Position numbers and translations under genes: made by a program. A stretch of 64,000 bases of DNA, from contig NZ_BCTL01000016.1 of the NCBI RefSeq assembly GCF_001571265.1, positions 81,493-145,492 of the forward strand. Reading direction: 5' to 3'. Origin of the DNA: Cedecea neteri NBRC 105707 = ATCC 33855. GTDB lineage: Bacteria; Pseudomonadota; Gammaproteobacteria; Enterobacterales; Enterobacteriaceae. Below are positions 37,879 to 47,064 of this stretch, piece by piece; position 1 is the first letter of the stretch; each line of letters opens with the position of its first letter. Under the pieces are notes generated by a model. That model saw only the letters and a program-made list of their open reading frames with translations. It was not told where the DNA came from and made no database searches.

Positions 37879-39345
37879 TTAACTTCGGTTCAAGTTTTCA
37901 ACCACACCGCGTGCGCCCAGGCGAATGAGTTGTTGCCAGGCTTGCTGAACGTTTTCGACAAACTTTCCGTTTTTCGGCAGGTCATCACCAAAAATCTCGC
38001 TCAGGCTGAGGAGGGCGCTGACGCGTTCGTTTTCGCTGCTGTCACTCACCAACATCTGGATTTTGCCTTGCAGCGGATCGCGAACGTCAATCGCGTGGCC
38101 CTGTTCATCGATGCCGCTGACGTAGCGCATCCAGCCGGCAATCCCGAGCGCAAGGCATGACCAGCTGCTCTCGTTTTCCAGATGCCAGCGTACGCCTTCC
38201 AGCCAGCGTTGGGGGAGTTTCTGACTGCCGTCCATGGCGATTTGCCAGGTACGGTGCTTCAGGGCCGGGTTTGTGAACCGCTCTAGCAGGCTGGTGGCGT
38301 ACTGATTCAGATCGACGCCGCGAATATTCAGCGTCACGGCCTGCTCCTGCAGCATCAGGCGCCGTGCGGCACGGGCAAAGTGTTCGTCGGCCATGCAATC
38401 ATTAATGTGCTGGTAACCGGCAAGGTAGCCGAGATAAGCAAGAAATGAGTGGCTGCCGTTAAGCATCCGCAGCTTCATCTGTTCGTAGGGCACAACATCG
38501 TCAACCATTTCCACACCGACGGCTTCCCATTCAGGGCGACCAGCCACGAAATTATCTTCAACTACCCACTGAATAAACGGCTCGGCGGCAATGGCACAGG
38601 GATCTTGTACGCCCAGTATTTCCGCAATTTCCTGCAGCGATTCCTCCGTGGCCGCCGGGACAATGCGGTCAACCATAGTGCTCGGGAAAGTGACCTCTTT
38701 GGCAATCCATTCTGCCAGCCCGGTGCTGCGGCTCGCGGCCATACCCAACACGGCCTGGCGAACCAGATGCCCGTTATCAGGAATGTTATCGCAGGATAAG
38801 ACCGTAAAAGGGCCTAATCCACGTTCGCGGCGGCGGCCGAGCGCCTCAACAAGTATTCCTGGTACGGAATGCGGAGCCTGAGGTGACGCCAGATCGTGAA
38901 TAATCCGCTCATTGGTGGTATCGAGTTTTCCGCTGGCGGGATCGATGCAGTAACCTTTTTCAGTCACTGTCAGGGAAACAATGGCGACCTGCGGTTCACA
39001 AAACTTCTCTATGATGGCCTCCATGCCGTCCAGCTTCGCATTCAGGCACTCTTTTACGGCGCCAATGACCCGCGCCTGGTTTCCCGTTGCCCCTTTTTCC
39101 AGCACCGTAAAAAGATGATCCTGTTGCCGAAGATCTCGCATCAATTTATCGCCGTTAAACAGGCTGATCTCGCAGATCCCCCAGTCGCCGCCCAGCTTGT
39201 TAAGAACCCGATCGGTAAGCAAGGCCTGGTGCGCACGATGGAAAGCGCCAAACCCAAAATGCACGATACGCGTCTTAAGCGCGCGGCGGTCGTAGTTTGG
39301 CCGTTGAACGGTATCCGGAAGTGAAGCAGTGGCAAGGGTGTCCAT
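37879..39345 (-). CDS. yeiQ: YeiQ, mannitol dehydrogenase-family oxidoreductase
   Basis: 488 residues from the ATG at 39345 (MDTLATASLPDTVQRPNYDRR), equal in length to E. coli YeiQ. The NAD-binding IVHFGFGAFHRAHQA and the catalytic region KLRMLNGSHSFLAYLG of polyol-specific long-chain dehydrogenases are present, related to fructuronate and tagaturonate reductases. The exact substrate is not known. The frame reaches up to 39381 but AGGA at 8 nt favours 39345. Confidence 0.93.
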   Translation of the reverse strand: MDTLATASLPDTVQRPNYDRRALKTRIVHFGFGAFHRAHQALLTDRVLNKLGGDWGICEISLFNGDKLMRDLRQQDHLFTVLEKGATGNQARVIGAVKECLNAKLDGMEAIIEKFCEPQVAIVSLTVTEKGYCIDPASGKLDTTNERIIHDLASPQAPHSVPGILVEALGRRRERGLGPFTVLSCDNIPDNGHLVRQAVLGMAASRSTGLAEWIAKEVTFPSTMVDRIVPAATEESLQEIAEILGVQDPCAIAAEPFIQWVVEDNFVAGRPEWEAVGVEMVDDVVPYEQMKLRMLNGSHSFLAYLGYLAGYQHINDCMADEHFARAARRLMLQEQAVTLNIRGVDLNQYATSLLERFTNPALKHRTWQIAMDGSQKLPQRWLEGVRWHLENESSWSCLALGIAGWMRYVSGIDEQGHAIDVRDPLQGKIQMLVSDSSENERVSALLSLSEIFGDDLPKNGKFVENVQQAWQQLIRLGARGVVENLNRS

Positions 39346-39503
39346 AGAGTCGCATCCTGTGAGGGGGAAGTGGGAATCCATGCAGTGTAAATCTGTATGA
39401 CAGGAAATAAAATTGGTCTATTAATTTAATCGTTTTTGTGTGATTCAGGTCTGATAATGAGATGGGGATGGTTAATTGGTATAATAACTTTGGTGGAAAG
39501 AAA

Positions 39504-39529
39504 GAAAAAACGCTCCCGAAGGAGCGTCA
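39504..39529 (-). terminator. efpL terminator
   Basis: ACGCTCC-TTC-GGGAGCGT followed by Ts on the minus strand, 8 bp past the stop. Confidence 0.88.
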
Positions 39530-39536
39530 TTAATCA

Positions 39537-40109
39537 TCAGTCTGCGCGGCCCATAGAGCGTTTTTCTGCAATATGAATACGGATTTTCTCGCCGGCAACC
39601 ATGTATTCCGGTACCTGAATCACCAGGCCGGTGGACAGGGTGGCTGGTTTGGTGCGGGAGCTGGCAGAAGCGCCTTTGATGCCCGGTGCGGTTTCGATGA
39701 TTTCCAGATCCACGGTTTGCGGCAGCTCCAGCGCCAGCAGCTGGCCGTCCCAGGTCAGCACCTGCATATCCGGCATACCGCCTTCAGGAATGAACTGCAG
39801 CTCTTCTTCGATCTGGTCTTTGGTGAAGATGTACGGCGTGTAATCTTCTTTATCCATGAACACGTATTCGTTGCCGTCGATATAGGAGAAGTCAACGAAG
39901 CGGCGGGTCAGGGTAATGGTGTCAACGATATCGTCACCCTTGAAGCGCTCTTCCACTTTCTGCCCGGTACGAACGTCAGAGAAACGCATCTTGTACAGGG
40001 TTGCTGCGCCGCGAGCGCTGGGAGCCTGGATGTCAATATCTTTAACAATCAGCAGTTTGCCATTGTAATTGAGAACCATGCCTTTTTTGATTTCGTTAGC
40101 TCTTGCCAT
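39537..40109 (-). CDS. efpL: EfpL (YeiP), elongation factor P-like protein
   Basis: 190 residues: KOW-like N domain followed by two OB folds. The tip loop PSARGA carries Arg33 where EF-P has the modified Lys34, the mark of the EfpL paralogue. It relieves ribosome stalling at proline-containing motifs and acts without modification. The AGGAAACACCG ribosome site precedes the ATG. Position before yeiQ as in E. coli. Confidence 0.95.
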   Translation of the reverse strand: MARANEIKKGMVLNYNGKLLIVKDIDIQAPSARGAATLYKMRFSDVRTGQKVEERFKGDDIVDTITLTRRFVDFSYIDGNEYVFMDKEDYTPYIFTKDQIEEELQFIPEGGMPDMQVLTWDGQLLALELPQTVDLEIIETAPGIKGASASSRTKPATLSTGLVIQVPEYMVAGEKIRIHIAEKRSMGRAD

Positions 40110-40273
40110 CGGTGTTTCCTGTCAAAAATTGAGATGCGAAAATATTGCGTCAAAGTACTCGTGAGGCGCGTTTCAGGCAAGTGGATTTGATAAAGAAGCA
40201 TAAAAGTAAGGGGGTTACGCCAGGGCGTGGCGGCACATCCTGCTTTGCCGACACGCCTGACGCGGAAAGCGCC

Positions 40274-40534
40274 TTAGCCGCGGCCATCCTTAGGCGCCAG
40301 GAAATAGAAAGCAAACGGCAGCGAACACAGAATAGTGAACATAATCGTGTAGATGGCAACCCACGCACCCTGCATGATAAACATGTCCAGCGTCCACTGT
40401 TCCATTGGCCAGTTGTACTGCTCTTCCACGCCTTCAAAGATGACTTTTGAAATCAGCGACACCACGATGGTGAAGACGATAACAACCGCGATAAGGAATT
40501 TTTTACCTTCTGGGGTACGAAGTTTTGCAAACAT
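40274..40534 (-). CDS. Small two-helix inner-membrane protein
   Basis: 86 residues, two hydrophobic segments (about 12-33 and 53-79) separated by an acidic, Trp-containing loop (EGVEEQYNWPMEQW), ending in KDGRG. A good AGGAGG-like site (CCAGGAGGCTG) precedes the ATG. I do not recognise it with certainty; it could belong to the enterobacterial DUF2534 family. It is not in the E. coli efpL-yeiW interval as I know it. On the same strand as the copper receptor upstream, 61 bp apart. Confidence 0.8.
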   Translation of the reverse strand: MFAKLRTPEGKKFLIAVVIVFTIVVSLISKVIFEGVEEQYNWPMEQWTLDMFIMQGAWVAIYTIMFTILCSLPFAFYFLAPKDGRG

Positions 40535-40595
40535 ATCAGCCTCCTGGCTGGGAAATGATTAAGCGTAATGGCCCCGGTAGTCGGGGCCAGGATGA

Positions 40596-42647
40596 TTAAA
40601 ATGTGACGTTCACTTTGCCCCAAACCGTCCGGCCGGGTTCATTCACCGGGGTATTGGAGGAATAGCCAAAGCTGCTGTTGCCCGCCAGGTTCAGGTGCTC
40701 GCTGTAGGTTTTGTTAAACAGGTTATCGATGCCAGCGCTGAGCTTGATGGCTTTGCTGAGACGGTAAGCGGCGTTGGCGGAAAAAATCGCAAAGCCGCTG
40801 CTTTTGTCGAAGTCTTTCCCAACCACGTTGCCTTCGTTCAGCGCAACCCGCTGCTGGCTACTGACTACGCGCAGTAGGCCGGTACTGCTCCAGTCTCCCT
40901 GTTCCCAGGTCAGGCCGAAGCGGGTTTCCAGCGGGGCTATTTGCGGCAACGGTTGATGGTCGCTGGTGTTTTGCCCCCAGGCATACGCCAGGCTTGCGTC
41001 CGCTTTCCATGCTTCGGTCAGCGCGTAGCTCATGCCCATTTCGCCGCCCATAATCGTGGCGTCAACGTTATCTGCCTGACTGACGCGGGCGTTGTTGGGG
41101 TCATAGCGGAAGAGAATAAAATCATTCACCCGGCCAAGGTACGCAGAAACCCAGCTATTGAAGCGCTCGCCGCTGTACTGGGCGCCAATATCTAACTGCG
41201 TGGTTTTTTCCGTTTTCAGGTTATCGAAGATATTTTTAGTGCCGTCAGGCCCGTAGGTGGGGGAAAACAGTTCCCAATAATCCGGGAAACGTTCGGTATA
41301 ACCAACGCCGGCATACAGCATGACGGGCACATCACTCAGCGTTTGTTCGTAGCGCACAAAACCTGCCGGTAACGTTTTGCTGCGCACGCTGGCCCCTACG
41401 TCCGTATCATTATTGACGCGAGTCCGGTCGAGGCGCGCGCCGCCGATAATTTTGCTGCTGTCGGTGGCGTTCCAGGTCAGCTCGCTAAAAAGACCTGCGT
41501 CCTGGAAACGGGCATCCTGCTTCCAGTCAGCGCCCTGTTTACTGCGATGGGTGCTTTGCTGGCCGTCGATACCACTGCGCAGTTCGTAGTCAGACCAGAG
41601 CCAGGTCCCCATCATACGTCCGCCAATCGTGCGGCGATCGAGCTGCATCGCCATCGGCATATTCATGCTCATGGACGAACCCATATCCATGCCCATCGAT
41701 GAGGTCATGTGTCCGCCACCAGACATGCCGCTGGACATTGTGCCCGGTGACCGCAGCGAATAGTTGTCCATAATATGATTGGCATAGTTGTAGTAGACGC
41801 TGCTTTCAAACTTGTTGAACACCTCGCCGATGTTCGACATTTCAAAGCGTCCCCCCAGGCTGTCTCGCCTGAACTGCGAGCCGTCCATGCTGCGCCCGGC
41901 ATAGCGGGCTTCGCCGTTGCCTTTACCTGCGGTCAGCTCCAGCAAGGTGTCTTTGTTGGGCGTCCAGCCCAGGGCAACGTCGGTGTTCCATTTATCCCAC
42001 CTTGAGGCCACCCGGTTACCGTTGCCGTCCTCGTAATCGCCGGAATGGGATTTATTGCCGAGAAGCCGTAGATAACCGTCTTCATTGCCGAGGCTGACGT
42101 CCGCATTGCTGTCCCAGCGCTGATTAGAGGCGGTAAGCAGGCTTGCCGTGCCCTGAATACCCGCTTTTTCAAAGCGCGGCGGTTCCCTGTCGAAGCGCAC
42201 CGTTCCCGCCGAGTTACCCGGCCCCCAGAGCACGCTTTCTGGCCCCTTAATCAACGTCAGTAGGTCAAAGCTTTCCGGAGAAATATAAGAACTTGGGGCG
42301 TCCATTCTGGCCGGGCAGGCCCCCGGCATTTCACCATTGTTGGTGAGAATACGCAGGCGAGAGCCGAACATGCCGCGAAATACCGGATCGCCATTGGTGC
42401 CGCCGTTGCGGATTTGCGAGAAACCGGGGATGGTTTTCAGGTAATCAGCTCCGTCGCTGGCCGGAACGGGCTGACGTGGCGTTTTAGGGGACGTCACAAC
42501 CTCCAGCGGTGATGACGCCGGAGAGGTGACGATCATCACGGCATCGTCCGGCATAGTCATCGTGTCATGCGTTCCCGCCGCGAGGGTTGCAGGGGAAGTT
42601 ATCGCCAGCAGTATCAAAGATACCAGCGGTTTTAAATGCGTTTTCAT
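40596..42647 (-). CDS. TonB-dependent copper receptor (OprC/NosA type)
   Basis: 683 residues from the ATG at 42647; AAGG sits 5 nt upstream, and 2 nt from the alternative ATG at 42650. Signal peptide about 1-24, TonB box near DDAVMIVTSP, plug domain with the GxxCPARM segment (Cys111, Met115), then a 22-stranded barrel ending VNVTF. Residues about 303-335 form an extreme Met-rich loop (GHMTSSMGMDMGSSMSMNM) with His313. Pseudomonas OprC binds copper with a CxxxM plug motif and a His-x-Met loop, so this fits copper import. The gene upstream is DUF2946. Confidence 0.88.
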   Translation of the reverse strand: MKTHLKPLVSLILLAITSPATLAAGTHDTMTMPDDAVMIVTSPASSPLEVVTSPKTPRQPVPASDGADYLKTIPGFSQIRNGGTNGDPVFRGMFGSRLRILTNNGEMPGACPARMDAPSSYISPESFDLLTLIKGPESVLWGPGNSAGTVRFDREPPRFEKAGIQGTASLLTASNQRWDSNADVSLGNEDGYLRLLGNKSHSGDYEDGNGNRVASRWDKWNTDVALGWTPNKDTLLELTAGKGNGEARYAGRSMDGSQFRRDSLGGRFEMSNIGEVFNKFESSVYYNYANHIMDNYSLRSPGTMSSGMSGGGHMTSSMGMDMGSSMSMNMPMAMQLDRRTIGGRMMGTWLWSDYELRSGIDGQQSTHRSKQGADWKQDARFQDAGLFSELTWNATDSSKIIGGARLDRTRVNNDTDVGASVRSKTLPAGFVRYEQTLSDVPVMLYAGVGYTERFPDYWELFSPTYGPDGTKNIFDNLKTEKTTQLDIGAQYSGERFNSWVSAYLGRVNDFILFRYDPNNARVSQADNVDATIMGGEMGMSYALTEAWKADASLAYAWGQNTSDHQPLPQIAPLETRFGLTWEQGDWSSTGLLRVVSSQQRVALNEGNVVGKDFDKSSGFAIFSANAAYRLSKAIKLSAGIDNLFNKTYSEHLNLAGNSSFGYSSNTPVNEPGRTVWGKVNVTF

Positions 42648-42756
42648 CATTGCCTTACTGTCCTTCAGGCGTAACGTCGCCGTTCTTCGTGAAAAGAACA
42701 GCCCGAGACAGCGTTGCAACGTTGCCTGCAGCGTTACGCAGTTAATTATTGGTGTT

Positions 42757-43197
42757 TTATGCGAAGTAACAGGCAGCAGGGGGCGGGGCGCGAGCCGGGT
42801 GAGGTGACCACGGGCGTGAAATCGCCGCGCAGCAAAGTGCGGCCACCGGTGTCCGGCGCACGCCAGTCAACAATAACAGCAGTAAAACGGTGAGGCAGAA
42901 CTGAATAAAAGGCAGATGGATCAGTAACTGGCAATAGCCGCAGGCGATTTCCTCTCCCGGCGACATACCCGGGCCGGACATCAGCATGTTGTGCGGCATT
43001 GAGACCTGAGGGCAAGGATCGGGCATAGGCATGTGATGGTCCATGTCAGACATGTCCATTGTCATCATCATGCTGCTGTGCTCGCAGGCTGAATGGTGCA
43101 TCAGCGATTTTGAAATAACCGGTGCAATAAACAGCATGGCAACGGCAAGCAGCGCCAGCCAGCAGGCTGTTCGGTGGAAGTGATTGCGCCGTGACAA
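42757..43197 (-). CDS. DUF2946-family Met/His-rich membrane protein
   Basis: 146 residues. A cationic N-terminus plus hydrophobic segment (about 9-30), an extracytoplasmic stretch with dense Met, His and Asp (MMMTMDMSDMDHHMPMP, about 44-60), a CGYC pair (about 86-89) and a second membrane segment (about 92-112); the tail is Pro/Ala-rich. The frame starts at a TTG (43197) with no strong ribosome site; the start is uncertain. DUF2946 genes often adjoin TonB-dependent copper receptors, as here, suggesting copper handling, but no activity is known. Confidence 0.75.
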   Translation of the reverse strand: MSRRNHFHRTACWLALLAVAMLFIAPVISKSLMHHSACEHSSMMMTMDMSDMDHHMPMPDPCPQVSMPHNMLMSGPGMSPGEEIACGYCQLLIHLPFIQFCLTVLLLLLLTGVRRTPVAALCCAAISRPWSPHPARAPPPAACYFA

Positions 43198-43330
43198 AAC
43201 GTTACCGATCCGTAGTCGTTGTGGCGCAAGTGTATCCTGAAAGAAGGAATGATGTTAAATGAATTGTTAGATTGACGCAGACAAAGGGTCTGTTATTGTC
43301 ACGCACCCTTTAACGATGGTGGAAACACAA

Positions 43331-43585
43331 ATGGATTGTCGTCCTGACTGCGGCGCATGCTGTACCGCGCCTTCAATATTAACGCCGATCCCTGGTATGC
43401 CGGAGGGAAAGCCCGCCAACACGCCCTGCGTTCAGCTGGACGAACGCCTGCGCTGCAAGCTGTTTGGCTCGCCTTTACGGCCTAAAGTTTGCGGTGGCCT
43501 CCAGCCGGCAAGAGAGATGTGCGGCACCTCACGCCAGCAGGCGATGACCTATCTGATTCACCTTGAGGCCGCTACGGCGCCTTAA
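43331..43585 (+). CDS. yeiW: YeiW, cysteine-rich YkgJ-family protein
   Basis: 84 residues beginning [11 protein letters not shown], the same length as E. coli YeiW; GGTGGA is 8-13 nt upstream. An earlier in-frame ATG (43316) has no ribosome site. Eight Cys in a CxxxCxxCC...C...C...C pattern, typical of the zinc- or iron-chelate-binding YkgJ/UPF0153 family. Role unknown. Its stop overlaps the setB stop on the other strand (shared TTAA). Confidence 0.9.
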   Translation: MDCRPDCGACCTAPSILTPIPGMPEGKPANTPCVQLDERLRCKLFGSPLRPKVCGGLQPAREMCGTSRQQAMTYLIHLEAATAP

Positions 43586-44766
43586 ATGTCTTTGATGCGA
43601 GCCATGCAATAAACGCTGATGGCTATCATCCCCAGCGCAATGAAAAAGACGCTGTGATAGTTCCAGATTTCCGCGACAACCCCGGCAAGCGAACCCGCAA
43701 TGATCCAGCCCACTCGCGTGGTATTGGTATACAGCGTCGTAGCAGCTCCAGCCTGGCCAGGCATAAGATCCTGAAAATAGATCATGCCGATCCCGGCCAG
43801 AATCCCGATAAAGATGGCGTTTAACAGCTGCAACCCCAGCAGCATATATTCATTGGTCAGCGTCACCATCCCGACATAGAACAGCAACCCGGCAGCGACG
43901 GCAAAGCGCATCAGGAAGCGTTTACCGAAGCGTTTGGCGTAGTAGCCCGCAATCAGCATGGTCGGGATTTCCAGCCCGGCGGCGGTGCCCATCATCACCC
44001 CGGCGAGCTTCTCCGGAAGGTGTAACTCATTGATGATGTAAAGCGGCATATTGATGATATAGAGGCTGTTACAGCCCCACATCATGGTACAGGCGGCGAA
44101 CAGGAGCAGGGCGTCGCGGCGGTTACGGCGCGGAGACTCGAGCGTGGCCGTCGTTTTTACCGCAGGCTCTTTGCGCATGGACGGCAAAAAGAGCCAGACC
44201 ATTGCCCCACAAATGACAAAGGCGAACGCGGCGCAAAGGTACATCGCTTTGAAGCCAAACCCCATCGCCAGCGCATAGGCAATTGGCGGCCCAATCACCC
44301 AGGCAAGAGACACCTGCGCGCGCAGAATAGAGCTGAACATCACCGCTTCTCGCCCGGTGCTATCGGCATGCTCCCGGGCCAGAGCAAACATTTGCGGGTT
44401 GGCGGTGGAGCCGAAGCTGCTGAGAAACACCCCGACGAACAGCAAAATAAAGTAGTTACGGTTCCAGGCGAACAGCACGCAACCCATCGCGCCGAGCAGG
44501 CAGCAGGCAAAAATCAGCGTTTTTCGGTCGCCTTTGCGGTCGGAGCGCCCGGCTAAAAACTGGCTCACCAGAATGCCGATTACCGCGCTGCCGGTGAAGA
44601 AAAAACCGACCAGCGCAGGGCGAACGTGGACTTCATCGGTTAAGAACAGACTTAGCGTTGGGGTTTGTAGCGCCCCGGCAATGCCGGTCAAAAAGGCCAC
44701 AATCAGAAACGCGGTTGAGGTGAAATCCAGAGGCTTGCGGGCGGCGGTAACGGGAGCGTTTTGCAT
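43582..44766 (-). CDS. setB: SetB, sugar efflux transporter
   Basis: 394 residues, 12 membrane segments, MFS SET family. Conserved [24 protein letters not shown] near the N-terminus and [10 protein letters not shown] in the loop between TM2 and TM3. E. coli SetB exports lactose, glucose and related glycosides and also influences chromosome segregation. It is separated from fruB here by a LysR/SDR pair that E. coli lacks. Confidence 0.95.
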   Translation of the reverse strand: MQNAPVTAARKPLDFTSTAFLIVAFLTGIAGALQTPTLSLFLTDEVHVRPALVGFFFTGSAVIGILVSQFLAGRSDRKGDRKTLIFACCLLGAMGCVLFAWNRNYFILLFVGVFLSSFGSTANPQMFALAREHADSTGREAVMFSSILRAQVSLAWVIGPPIAYALAMGFGFKAMYLCAAFAFVICGAMVWLFLPSMRKEPAVKTTATLESPRRNRRDALLLFAACTMMWGCNSLYIINMPLYIINELHLPEKLAGVMMGTAAGLEIPTMLIAGYYAKRFGKRFLMRFAVAAGLLFYVGMVTLTNEYMLLGLQLLNAIFIGILAGIGMIYFQDLMPGQAGAATTLYTNTTRVGWIIAGSLAGVVAEIWNYHSVFFIALGMIAISVYCMARIKDI

Positions 44767-44879
44767 GCTAATCGGTGACAGGAAAAAGAATGCGCGGAGT
44801 TTACGCCCGTTACCTTCAAATAAACAGATTTACCCGCCCGCTCTGCGAGACCGCTAGCACAAATTATCCTGTTTACGGT

Positions 44880-45839
44880 TCAGGCGTTTCGCCCCTCAGC
44901 TTCAGCCTGCGCCAGCTCATTAGAATCCAGCACGTAGTCGGGTGAATCGAGCAAACGCTCGACGGTCAAATCGATAAAAGATCGGACTCGAGCGGGCTGC
45001 GCCGGTCGGCTGCCGTAGTAGATGTGCACGCTCATGTGGTCCGTAACATGTCGGGTTAGCAGCGGGACCAGCTTGCCTGCGCGAATCAGGGGCGCAGCGG
45101 ATAAGCCGGAAAGCAAGCCTATGACGTGGCCTGACAACACCGCCTGCGTTTCCAGGTGGGCATCATTGGTTGATAACGCCGGGCGTACATTAACGGACGT
45201 GACTTCACCGTCGACCTTGAGTAGCCAGGGGAGCACTCGGCCTGAGCCGGGGTGACGAAATGTGCTGCATTTGTGTTCAGACAATTGGGCTATGGATGCC
45301 GGGGCGCCACGGGCCGTAAGGTAATCCGGCGAGGCACAAATAATCAGCTGCATAGCAAAGAGCCGACGTACAAAAAGTCCTTCCTCGGGTGGGTGACCGA
45401 TACGAAAACCAACGTCGGTTCGTTCCTCCACCCAGCTTCCGATGCGGTCATCAAGTTTTACGTCAGGTTCGATCTCTGGATAGCGGGTACAAAACTCATC
45501 AATCAGAGGCCATAGTAGAGGCAAAAATGCATATTTTGGGGCAATGATGCGCAAGGGGCCTGCAATAGCATCTTTGACATTACGGATACGATCTCCTGCT
45601 CGCGCCAGGGACGCCAGCGCGGGTTTAGCCTCTTCCAGAAATTGCTGTCCTTCCGTCGTCAGTGCCAGTCGCCGCGTAGTGCGATGAAGCAGCCGCACGC
45701 CTAAACGCTGTTCCAGAGCGGAAAGTGCCTGACTCGCCGCCTGCGGGCTAATGCCTTGCATGGCAGCCGCCCGACGAATGCTGCCCAGCTCTATCGCGTT
45801 GATGAAGATTTCGATGGCCCGAAGATCGCTGACTGCCAT
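44880..45839 (-). CDS. LysR-family transcriptional regulator
   Basis: 319 residues from the ATG at 45839 (MAVSDLRAIEIFINAIELGS), GAGGAAC 4-10 nt upstream. Winged HTH at 1-60 (SIRRAAAMQGISPQAASQALSALEQRLGVRLLHRTTRR), then a periplasmic-binding-like effector domain. Of the common type beside oxidoreductase genes that it controls. It is divergent from the SDR gene with a 129-bp gap, which makes the SDR its likely target. I do not know the inducer. Confidence 0.9.
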   Translation of the reverse strand: MAVSDLRAIEIFINAIELGSIRRAAAMQGISPQAASQALSALEQRLGVRLLHRTTRRLALTTEGQQFLEEAKPALASLARAGDRIRNVKDAIAGPLRIIAPKYAFLPLLWPLIDEFCTRYPEIEPDVKLDDRIGSWVEERTDVGFRIGHPPEEGLFVRRLFAMQLIICASPDYLTARGAPASIAQLSEHKCSTFRHPGSGRVLPWLLKVDGEVTSVNVRPALSTNDAHLETQAVLSGHVIGLLSGLSAAPLIRAGKLVPLLTRHVTDHMSVHIYYGSRPAQPARVRSFIDLTVERLLDSPDYVLDSNELAQAEAEGRNA

Positions 45840-45968
45840 AAATGTTCCTCGCGTCAATTTGTTTTCAATTATCAATCTGTACTTTCTATTCCGTCAATAA
45901 ATAGCTCGCTAGTGGGTTGATATTCTTTTGCATAACATCTGCGTTGAAACCCCTACCTGGAGCGTGTA

Positions 45969-46712
45969 ATGAACAATATTAAAGATAAAGTCATTGTGAT
46001 AACCGGAGCCAGCAGCGGTCTAGGTCTGGCCGCTGCCCGCCTGCTGAGTGAACGAGGAGCCCATGTCGTGCTGGGGGCTCGTCGGATTGAGCGCTTACGG
46101 CAGTTGTCTGATGAGTTAACAAGCGGGGGGCGGCAGGCTCTCGCCGTTGAGACCGACGTGACTGTGCTCGGCGATGTGCAGCGGCTCGTCGGGAGGGCGG
46201 TTCAGGCCTTCGGTCGGGTTGATGTGATGGTCAATAATGCAGGCTTAATGCCGATCTCGGCGCTTGAACGGCTGAAAGTTGAGGATTGGGAGCGAACTAT
46301 CGATGTGAATATCAAGGGCGTACTCTATGGTATTGCGGCGGCCTTGCCGCATATGCAGCGCCAAATGTCTGGACACTTTGTCAATGTCGCGTCGGTGGCC
46401 GGGCATAAAATCATGCCTGGCGGAACGGTCTACTCTGCGACGAAATTTGCCGTACGTGCGTTGACGGAAGGCCTGAGACAGGAGGTAAAACCCTGGAATA
46501 TCCGCACGACAATTCTTTCGCCCGGGGCCGTAGATTCTGAATTGCCGAACAGTATCACCGAAGAAGATGTTGCTCGTGGCATGCAGGGGTTTTATCAGAC
46601 AACGGCTATTCCGGCCGATTCCTTTGCCCGTGCGATTACCTTCGCCCTTGAACAGCCCGATGAAATGGACGTGAACGAAATCGTCTTCAGGCCAACTCGT
46701 CAGCTCGCCTGA
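45969..46712 (+). CDS. Short-chain dehydrogenase/reductase (classical SDR)
   Basis: 247 residues. The cofactor motif is TGASSGLG (12-19), structural NNAG at 89-92, catalytic Ser142 and YSATK with Tyr155 and Lys159. A basic pair after strand 2 (GARRIERL) suggests NADP(H). It resembles YdfG-like and ketoreductase-type SDRs; substrate unknown. TGGAG is 8-12 nt upstream of the ATG. It is controlled, by inference, by the divergent LysR protein. Confidence 0.92.
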   Translation: MNNIKDKVIVITGASSGLGLAAARLLSERGAHVVLGARRIERLRQLSDELTSGGRQALAVETDVTVLGDVQRLVGRAVQAFGRVDVMVNNAGLMPISALERLKVEDWERTIDVNIKGVLYGIAAALPHMQRQMSGHFVNVASVAGHKIMPGGTVYSATKFAVRALTEGLRQEVKPWNIRTTILSPGAVDSELPNSITEEDVARGMQGFYQTTAIPADSFARAITFALEQPDEMDVNEIVFRPTRQLA

Positions 46713-47064
46713 GGCCGCTCCACGTCGGTACAACATTCACCGACGTGGTTTCTTTGTATGTTCCAGCCATCAATTTCCACCGTCGAGTAAAACCCCGTCA
46801 GCTGCTGTGTGGCCATAGCTGAAGTTTGCTGATGCTGGTCAGAAATCGCCTGCCCGGGCGCTGAACTTACCGTCTGCTAAACTGAAAATGTGCTGAAGCT
46901 CTAAATTTCGCAAACAGAAACGCGAGAAATGTTGCGTCAAATGCAGCATTAGCGCAACACTCCTTGAAACGTTTCAGCGTCATCTTTTTGCATCCCGCAG
47001 CTCGAGATGGCGCATTTTTTCTCAAGTAAGCTGAATCGTTTCAATTCAGCGAGAGAGGCGATCT
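46713..47064 (+). promoter_or_regulatory. fruB control region with two Cra operators
   Basis: 352 bp. A perfect 12-bp palindrome TGAAACGTTTCA (46965-46976) and TGAATCGTTTCA (47032-47043, extended by GC-TGAAT and ATTCAGC outside) are typical Cra (FruR) operators. The first overlaps a TTGAAA -35-like hexamer (46964-46969), with a weak TTGCAT 18 bp on. Cra represses fruBKA until fructose-1-phosphate accumulates. GTTGCG...CGCAAC (46931-46956) forms another loose dyad. The first 200 bp show nothing I can name. Confidence 0.85.
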
